Below, piece after piece: positions 32,666-36,736 of a DNA stretch of 36,736 nt (positions are counted from its first letter, which is position 1; each line of letters opens with the position of its first letter). A program made the position numbers and the translations under genes. This stretch comes from Ruegeria atlantica. Lineage in GTDB: Bacteria; Pseudomonadota; Alphaproteobacteria; Rhodobacterales; Rhodobacteraceae. The notes beneath the pieces were generated by a model that did no database searches, had not been told where the DNA came from, and saw nothing but the letters and a program-made list of their open reading frames with translations. The stretch covers positions 1-36,736 of the forward strand of contig WQBJ01000036.1 of NCBI GenBank assembly GCA_013032095.1, given 5' to 3'.

Positions 32666-33547
32666 TTGCGCTCAAGCCCGAACCTTCCTCCGCTTCTATC
32701 GCTTCGTGCTTTTTCAGCTGTTGCGAGGCTCTTAAGTTTTCGAAAGGCCGCGGATGAATTGCTGATATCGCAAAGCACGGTCAGCCATCACATTCGGCAG
32801 CTTGAAACGATGCTCGGAACGCCGCTTTTCGCACGGCATGCCCGCAGCATCTCGTTAACTCCTGAGGGGGAGCGTTATCTCGTAGAAATCAACGCCGCAT
32901 TCCGTACGATCACGGATGCGACCGCAGAACTTCGGGCCGAAGCTGGGCGGGAGACGCTTCGCGTTACGGCGCTGCCGTCCTTCTGCTCAATGTGGCTGAT
33001 TTCGCGTCTTGCCTCTTTTTCGGATGCGCATCCAGGGATTGACATTGAACTGGACCCGACACTCGAAATTGTCAGCTTTGCTCGCGACGAGGCTGATCTG
33101 GGCGTGAGGTTCGGAACCGGCCCGTGGAAGGGTGTGGATGCCCGGCTGTTGCATGTCGAAAAGATTGCCCCCGTTGCACATTCCGAGCGAACCCTTCCGC
33201 TCACAGACCTGTCTGACGAACAACTTCTTACGAGCCGTAAGGAGCAGGAATGGCAGTCTTGGGCGGAGTCGCGCGGAATTGATATTGCGGGCGCGAAACG
33301 GATGCCGCTCAATGACTATAATGTGGTGATCCAGGCCGCAATCGATGGCGGAGGTGTGGCGATCGGCCGTCAATTACTCGTTGAAACACTCGTGCGTGAA
33401 GGTCGGCTCAGCTGGCTCGCAGAACCCGAGACAGTAGACGAGGACTTCGGCTATTGGCTGGTAAGCGCTGAAGGGCGACCTTTCACCCGAGCAATGTCGC
33501 TATTCGCTGACTGGCTCACCGAGGCTCTTGCAGAAACCGGTATTTGA
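32666..33547 (+). CDS. LysR-family transcriptional regulator (GcvA-like)
   Basis: A 293-residue regulator with the GcvA-type N-terminus LPPLLSLRAFSAVARLLSFRKAADEL, helix-turn-helix SQSTVSHHIRQLE, and TPLFARHARSISLTPEGERYL. The effector domain starts LRVTALPSFCSMWLISRLASF. It begins with TTG at 32666, with GAGG 8 bases upstream; no ATG is available near the domain start. It precedes the DUF1127/hydrolase pair by 109 bases on the same strand; control of those genes is possible but not shown. Confidence 0.88.
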   Translation: MRSSPNLPPLLSLRAFSAVARLLSFRKAADELLISQSTVSHHIRQLETMLGTPLFARHARSISLTPEGERYLVEINAAFRTITDATAELRAEAGRETLRVTALPSFCSMWLISRLASFSDAHPGIDIELDPTLEIVSFARDEADLGVRFGTGPWKGVDARLLHVEKIAPVAHSERTLPLTDLSDEQLLTSRKEQEWQSWAESRGIDIAGAKRMPLNDYNVVIQAAIDGGGVAIGRQLLVETLVREGRLSWLAEPETVDEDFGYWLVSAEGRPFTRAMSLFADWLTEALAETGI

Positions 33548-33656
33548 GCCTTACCACCAAGCGATCTATTTAATCGATCACTTAAACGCCTCCTTCGAAT
33601 TGGTAAGAAATCAGGCGCCAAATTACGTTCCTCCTTGTAGCCGAAAGGAGGACGCC

Positions 33657-34034
33657 ATGACTAAAACGCGACCCGAAAACCGCCCAACACACGGTCAAAA
33701 ACACCTGTTTTCAAATCTCGTCGATTCCACGCCTGCGGCAGACAAGTTTGACGCGCCTGTCGATCTCAGCCTGCCTCAACGCATTGTCGTTGCGGGCTTC
33801 CATGCCCTGACAACTCGCAAGACCCGACGGGCACTGGAAGGACTCGAACGCGTTCGTTTGAGTGACATCGGCTTGGAACCGAGCGATATTGATCGCGCAG
33901 TCCAAGAAACTGCTGACCAGGCCTCCGAAGAATTCGCACGCCGGTTACACGGTCGCTGGCGGGCCGCCGATCAAGGGGCTGGAAGTCTCAACGCTGAGAT
34001 CAAATGCCTTATGTGCGCCGGAAGGGGGCAGTGA
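33657..34034 (+). CDS. DUF1127-type small protein (YjiS-like)
   Basis: A 125-residue protein with a C-terminal half of DUF1127 character: TRRALEGLERVRLSDIGLEPSDID, the helix-turn-like motif of the family, followed by a charged helical tail. The N-terminal 50 residues are polar. DUF1127 proteins are small, arginine-rich and sometimes RNA-binding. The ATG has a strong AAAGGAGGA site. Its stop overlaps the start of the hydrolase gene in TGATG, so the two are translated together, which is an unusual partner for a DUF1127 gene. Confidence 0.72.
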   Translation: MTKTRPENRPTHGQKHLFSNLVDSTPAADKFDAPVDLSLPQRIVVAGFHALTTRKTRRALEGLERVRLSDIGLEPSDIDRAVQETADQASEEFARRLHGRWRAADQGAGSLNAEIKCLMCAGRGQ

Positions 34035-35086
34035 TGAGCATACGCGACCCTTCCGCTTACAAGAGCCAGGTCACACGCCGCACAATGCTGCAGTTAACCG
34101 TGGCGGGCGCGTTCAGCGCGGGCCTTCGACCATCCGCGAGCTTTGGAGAACCCAACATGACCCACCCGACACCTGCCGTACCGGCCAATGCCACATTTGA
34201 CGGCACTTGGCCTTTTCCCGCACACTACACCGACGCGCCCGGTTACGCCGCCCACTACGTTGATGTCGGCGAGGGGCCCGAGACTCTGCTTCTGCTGCAT
34301 GGCGAGCCCACCTGGAGCTATCTTTTTCGGCACCAAATCGCCACGTGGTCGCGCCATCATCGGGTCGTGGCGGTTGACCATATGGGTTTTGGCAAGAGCG
34401 CAACGCCAGGCGGCCGGACCTACTGGCTGCAGGACCACATCGACAATTTGGAGGCGGTCGCTCTTGCCCTCGACCTGCGCGACGTGACCCTTGTGATGCA
34501 TGACTTCGGCGGACCGGCGGGTATGGGGTTCGCAATCCGCCATCCGGACCGGATAAAGCGGATTGTCTCCGTCAACGGGCCAACGCCGTTCGGGCAGGCT
34601 GATCTCGTTGACCGGCTGGTTGCGAATGCTGGCGAGGCCCCCTGGTTTCAATGGATCCTGAAAGCGCAAGATGACGGCACTCTGGAACCGCTTCTGGGCC
34701 AGCTTGATTACACGATCCTGTCCACAATGAAGCTGAACGGTTTCGAAGACGCCTCAATCGTCACGGACGCTTGGCTCAACGCCTATCGGGCTCCATTCCC
34801 AACACCGGCAGAAGCTGCCGGCGCGATTGGATGGGCCAAGGGGTTTGCGACTGGGGCGCATAAGTTCGAAGAACCGGACGCAGCGGCCCGGCTGGCGATC
34901 AGTGCGAAACCAGCACTCGCGATCTGGGGTGAAGAAGACCGCACGCTGCATGCAAAGCACTTTCTTCCACTGTTCGAGGCGGTGTTTCCGAACGGCAAAA
35001 TTCAACGCCTGCCGGGTGCCGGCCATTACAGCCCTGAAGACGCCCCGCGTGAAGTGGCAGATCAAGTGCTGTCTTTCATGGGCTAA
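34034..35086 (+). CDS. Haloalkane-dehalogenase-like alpha/beta hydrolase with Tat signal
   Basis: A 350-residue alpha/beta hydrolase. The N-terminus carries a twin-arginine motif (TRRTMLQLTVAGAF), so export is predicted. The core has LLLLHGEPTWSYLFR, close to the oxyanion-hole motif of haloalkane dehalogenases, the nucleophile aspartate D157 in VMHDFGGPAG, the acid D302 in IWGEEDRTL, and H331 in GAGHYSPEDAP. Real haloalkane dehalogenases usually have Trp after the nucleophile as a halide ligand; here it is Phe, so dehalogenase activity is doubtful. The longer frame to 34004 is not needed; the ATG in TGATG is preferred. Other possibilities: epoxide or ester hydrolase. Confidence 0.84.
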   Translation: MSIRDPSAYKSQVTRRTMLQLTVAGAFSAGLRPSASFGEPNMTHPTPAVPANATFDGTWPFPAHYTDAPGYAAHYVDVGEGPETLLLLHGEPTWSYLFRHQIATWSRHHRVVAVDHMGFGKSATPGGRTYWLQDHIDNLEAVALALDLRDVTLVMHDFGGPAGMGFAIRHPDRIKRIVSVNGPTPFGQADLVDRLVANAGEAPWFQWILKAQDDGTLEPLLGQLDYTILSTMKLNGFEDASIVTDAWLNAYRAPFPTPAEAAGAIGWAKGFATGAHKFEEPDAAARLAISAKPALAIWGEEDRTLHAKHFLPLFEAVFPNGKIQRLPGAGHYSPEDAPREVADQVLSFMG

Positions 35087-35325
35087 CCGTCGAAGAGCTA
35101 GCGGAGCGTCATCAGAGCCTCGGATTGCCGGAAGAGTACGCAAAGACACTGGCTGCTATGGACGGCGCAATCGCTGGCGGATCCGAGGTTCATGTCACCA
35201 ACAATGTGCTCAAATTGACCGGCTCGTTGCCAACTTCCATCGATCAATTCGTTCAGCAAAATCTGGAAGCGTGGAAGCACAGCAAAGATATCAAGATGCG
35301 AGTGGCTGAGTCAGCGAACATGTGA
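35083..35325 (+). pseudogene. 3' remnant of an NmrA/SDR-type NAD(P)-binding oxidoreductase
   Basis: Directly at the end of the hydrolase gene, in another frame, an open frame reads LTVEELAERHQSLGLPEEYA, then TLAAMDGAIAGGSE, VTNNVLKLTGSLPTSIDQFV and QQNLEAW. This is the C-terminal part of NmrA-like or extended SDR proteins, with the family tail TGxxPxxxxxFV...AW. There is no Rossmann GxxGxxG part upstream; the sequence before it is the hydrolase gene. So the gene lost its 5' end when the regions were joined. An internal TTG at 35125 could give a 66-residue peptide but it has no ribosome site. Confidence 0.6.
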
Positions 35326-35765
35326 GATGCGTGTGTCCTTACCGAGCCGAGCCCAATATGGGCTGAAGAAGCTCCAGCGCTTCCAGACATTTAAACAAGC
35401 GGACGCTCAGTGGGAGTGATCTGAAACACAGGTCTGTCAGGTTCTAGGAGTTTCAAAAGCTCAGTAGCCAAAGTCCGGTTTGGCTGCGGTCTGCCGCCGA
35501 CGTGGTATGTCGAAAATGTCGGTAGTGAGCCCATACATCTAGAATGCTGCGCCACAGTCAATGGCCGCTAGGCAGCATATTTCGTTGACTCCGCTCTCTT
35601 GTGTGCCTTATCGCTGACCTCATGGTGAAATCGTTCTTCGCATCGCAGGACTATTATCCTCAGCTTCTATAGCTGCGGGTCACTTATCATTGGTTTTCCG
35701 CTGCCCCTGACAGCGGTCAACATGCAATCGACCTTGTGCCGGGCGGCAAATTCAAAGGTCGAGAA
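35326..35765. other. Intergenic region before the prephenate-dehydrogenase-like gene
   Basis: About 440 bases without any supported gene on either strand. The base composition is mixed and no inverted repeat with a U-tract was seen. It may be partly degraded coding sequence, since it follows a gene remnant; no family could be recognised. Confidence 0.4.
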
Positions 35766-36557
35766 ATGAACAACAACAGCAAAAGTCAAATCACGTCGCT
35801 AGGTATCGTGGGATTTGGTGCATTCGGACAACTTGCAGCACTTCATCTCGGCCAGCATTTTGAAATAATGGCCTACGATCCGTCCCTGGACGTTGCCAAG
35901 GTTGCAAAGCAACACGGAGTGCGTCTGTCATCATTGCGCTCTGTATCGCAGGCTGATGTGATCCTCATTGCGGCACCAGTGTCCTCATTTGAGCAGGTTG
36001 TCAGCGAGATCGCGGTTGCTTGTAAACCTGGCGCGCTGATTGTCGATGTTGGCTCAGTCAAAGTAGTTCCGTCCGAAATCATGCGGCGGCTGCTACCGAA
36101 CCATGTAGACATCGTAGCGTCTCACCCCTTGTTCGGTCCACAGAGTGCCACGACAGGTATTGAGGGTCTAAAAATTGCGATCTGTCCCATTCAGGGAAGA
36201 CGACATGCGAGGCTGGCAGCGTTTTTGCGCAAGTTTCTGGGCCTGACCGTCATCATGACGACACCAGAAGATCACGACCAAGAAGCAGCAGTTGTCCAGG
36301 GGCTCACGCACCTCATTGCCAAAGTGCTACTGAGAATGGGACCGCTGCCAACGCGCATGACAACGAAGAGCTTTGACCTGTTATCTGAGGCGATTTCCAT
36401 GGTTCAGCATGATGCGCCAGAAGTATTCGAAGCGATTGAGAAGGCCAATCCCAACGCCGAGATCGTGCGGCGGCGGTTTTTTGACTTGGCCGCAAGTTTG
36501 AGTGTCGAGCTGGAAACAGAATTGAGAACAACACCACACAACGAAACCGAACATTGA
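35766..36557 (+). CDS. Prephenate/arogenate dehydrogenase family protein (TyrA-like)
   Basis: A 263-residue NAD(P)-dependent dehydrogenase of tyrosine biosynthesis, converting prephenate or arogenate by oxidative decarboxylation. The Rossmann loop is SLGIVGFGAFGQLAALHL; ADVILIAAPVSSFEQVV and GALIVDVGSVKVVPSEIM follow; the family signature is ASHPLFGPQSA; then EDHDQEAAVVQGLTHLIAKVLL. The start at 35766 has AAGG 8 bases upstream, and the ATG gives the normal N-terminus. It lacks a chorismate mutase or ACT domain. In this accessory setting it could be a paralogue serving a side pathway; its substrate is not certain. Confidence 0.85.
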   Translation: MNNNSKSQITSLGIVGFGAFGQLAALHLGQHFEIMAYDPSLDVAKVAKQHGVRLSSLRSVSQADVILIAAPVSSFEQVVSEIAVACKPGALIVDVGSVKVVPSEIMRRLLPNHVDIVASHPLFGPQSATTGIEGLKIAICPIQGRRHARLAAFLRKFLGLTVIMTTPEDHDQEAAVVQGLTHLIAKVLLRMGPLPTRMTTKSFDLLSEAISMVQHDAPEVFEAIEKANPNAEIVRRRFFDLAASLSVELETELRTTPHNETEH

Positions 36558-36736
36558 TGGAGCGGCATTCATGGTCGGCTTCGTCCGCTCACCTGCCAAT
36601 TGCCACTTGGTTCCAAACGTCCGGAATGCGCGTTCGCGACGTGCCGCAGTTGCAAAAGACCGAAGTATGATCGACGGTAGCTAATGGGATGAACCGGCTG
36701 CTCCCCCGGTTGGGTTAACCTGAGATGGTTTATCCG
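36558..36736. other. Sequence to window end, no gene recognised
   Basis: A short hairpin AACCGG (36692-36697) / CCGGTT (36706-36711) is present. A gene or an IS end might begin beyond the window, but nothing can be supported from these bases. Confidence 0.3.

Noticed and set aside
36558..36736. Possible insertion-sequence end at the right edge
   Set aside because: Only a short hairpin and no terminal repeat or transposase frame can be seen before the window ends.
1..36736. CRISPR array, phage or known defence genes
   Set aside because: No regularly spaced repeats and no nuclease, toxin, restriction or phage structural gene was recognised; the P-loop and cyclase protein at 3143-6742 looks like a signalling protein and lacks an effector gene typical of cyclic-nucleotide defence systems.

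Overview
The window looks like accessory DNA of an alphaproteobacterium, most likely a marine Rhodobacteraceae (Roseobacter-type) strain. The reasons are the moderately GC-rich coding sequence, strong GGAGG-type ribosome sites, tightly overlapping ATGA/TGATG/TAATG operons, several carbohydrate ABC importers, a DUF1127-type protein, and IS6-family transposases of the kind common on plasmids and chromids of these bacteria. This assignment is inference from gene content only.

Layout. Positions 1-172 are the right end of an IS6-family element cut by the window edge. Positions 460-6742 (minus strand) hold a GNAT acetyltransferase, an FAD-linked oxidoreductase, a DUF4242 protein and a 1199-residue SAM/class III cyclase/AAA/TPR signalling protein. 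A LysR regulator (7194-8108, minus) diverges from ugpB-ugpA-ugpE-ugpC-ugpQ (8290-13402), which encodes uptake and hydrolysis of sn-glycerol-3-phosphate and glycerophosphodiesters. A NUDIX hydrolase follows. A decayed IS6 copy (about 14205-14723) cuts an unidentified minus-strand gene on its left and supplies the last residues and stop of a MOSC protein gene on its right.

Positions 15894-26383 form one long plus-strand operon for an unidentified carbohydrate: binding protein, two permeases, a 62-residue membrane protein, two different ABC ATPases, a DhaK-DhaL kinase, a LacI regulator, a TIM-barrel isomerase/epimerase and a Gfo/Idh/MocA dehydrogenase. Two 20-bp palindromes with a central CG lie just upstream and are good operator candidates for the LacI protein. 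A complete IS6-family element (26458-27275) separates this operon from a convergent fructose-type system frcBCAK (31045-27396, minus) and its divergent ROK regulator (31220-32431). A strong palindrome beside a consensus -35 hexamer sits between frcB and the ROK gene.

The right part holds a LysR gene, a DUF1127-type small protein coupled to an exported haloalkane-dehalogenase-like hydrolase, the 3' remnant of an NmrA/SDR-type oxidoreductase, and a prephenate-dehydrogenase-like gene.

Themes. Three separate importers (organophosphate, unknown carbohydrate, fructose type) sit in modules separated by co-oriented IS6-family copies, which suggests assembly by IS-mediated recombination. In all three importers the first gene is the binding protein and is followed by a compact intercistronic hairpin, which should favour excess binding protein. 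The best candidate for undescribed biology is the 15894-26383 operon: its kinase, isomerase and dehydrogenase do not match one well-known pathway as far as I can tell. No rRNA, tRNA, CRISPR array or phage gene was recognised.
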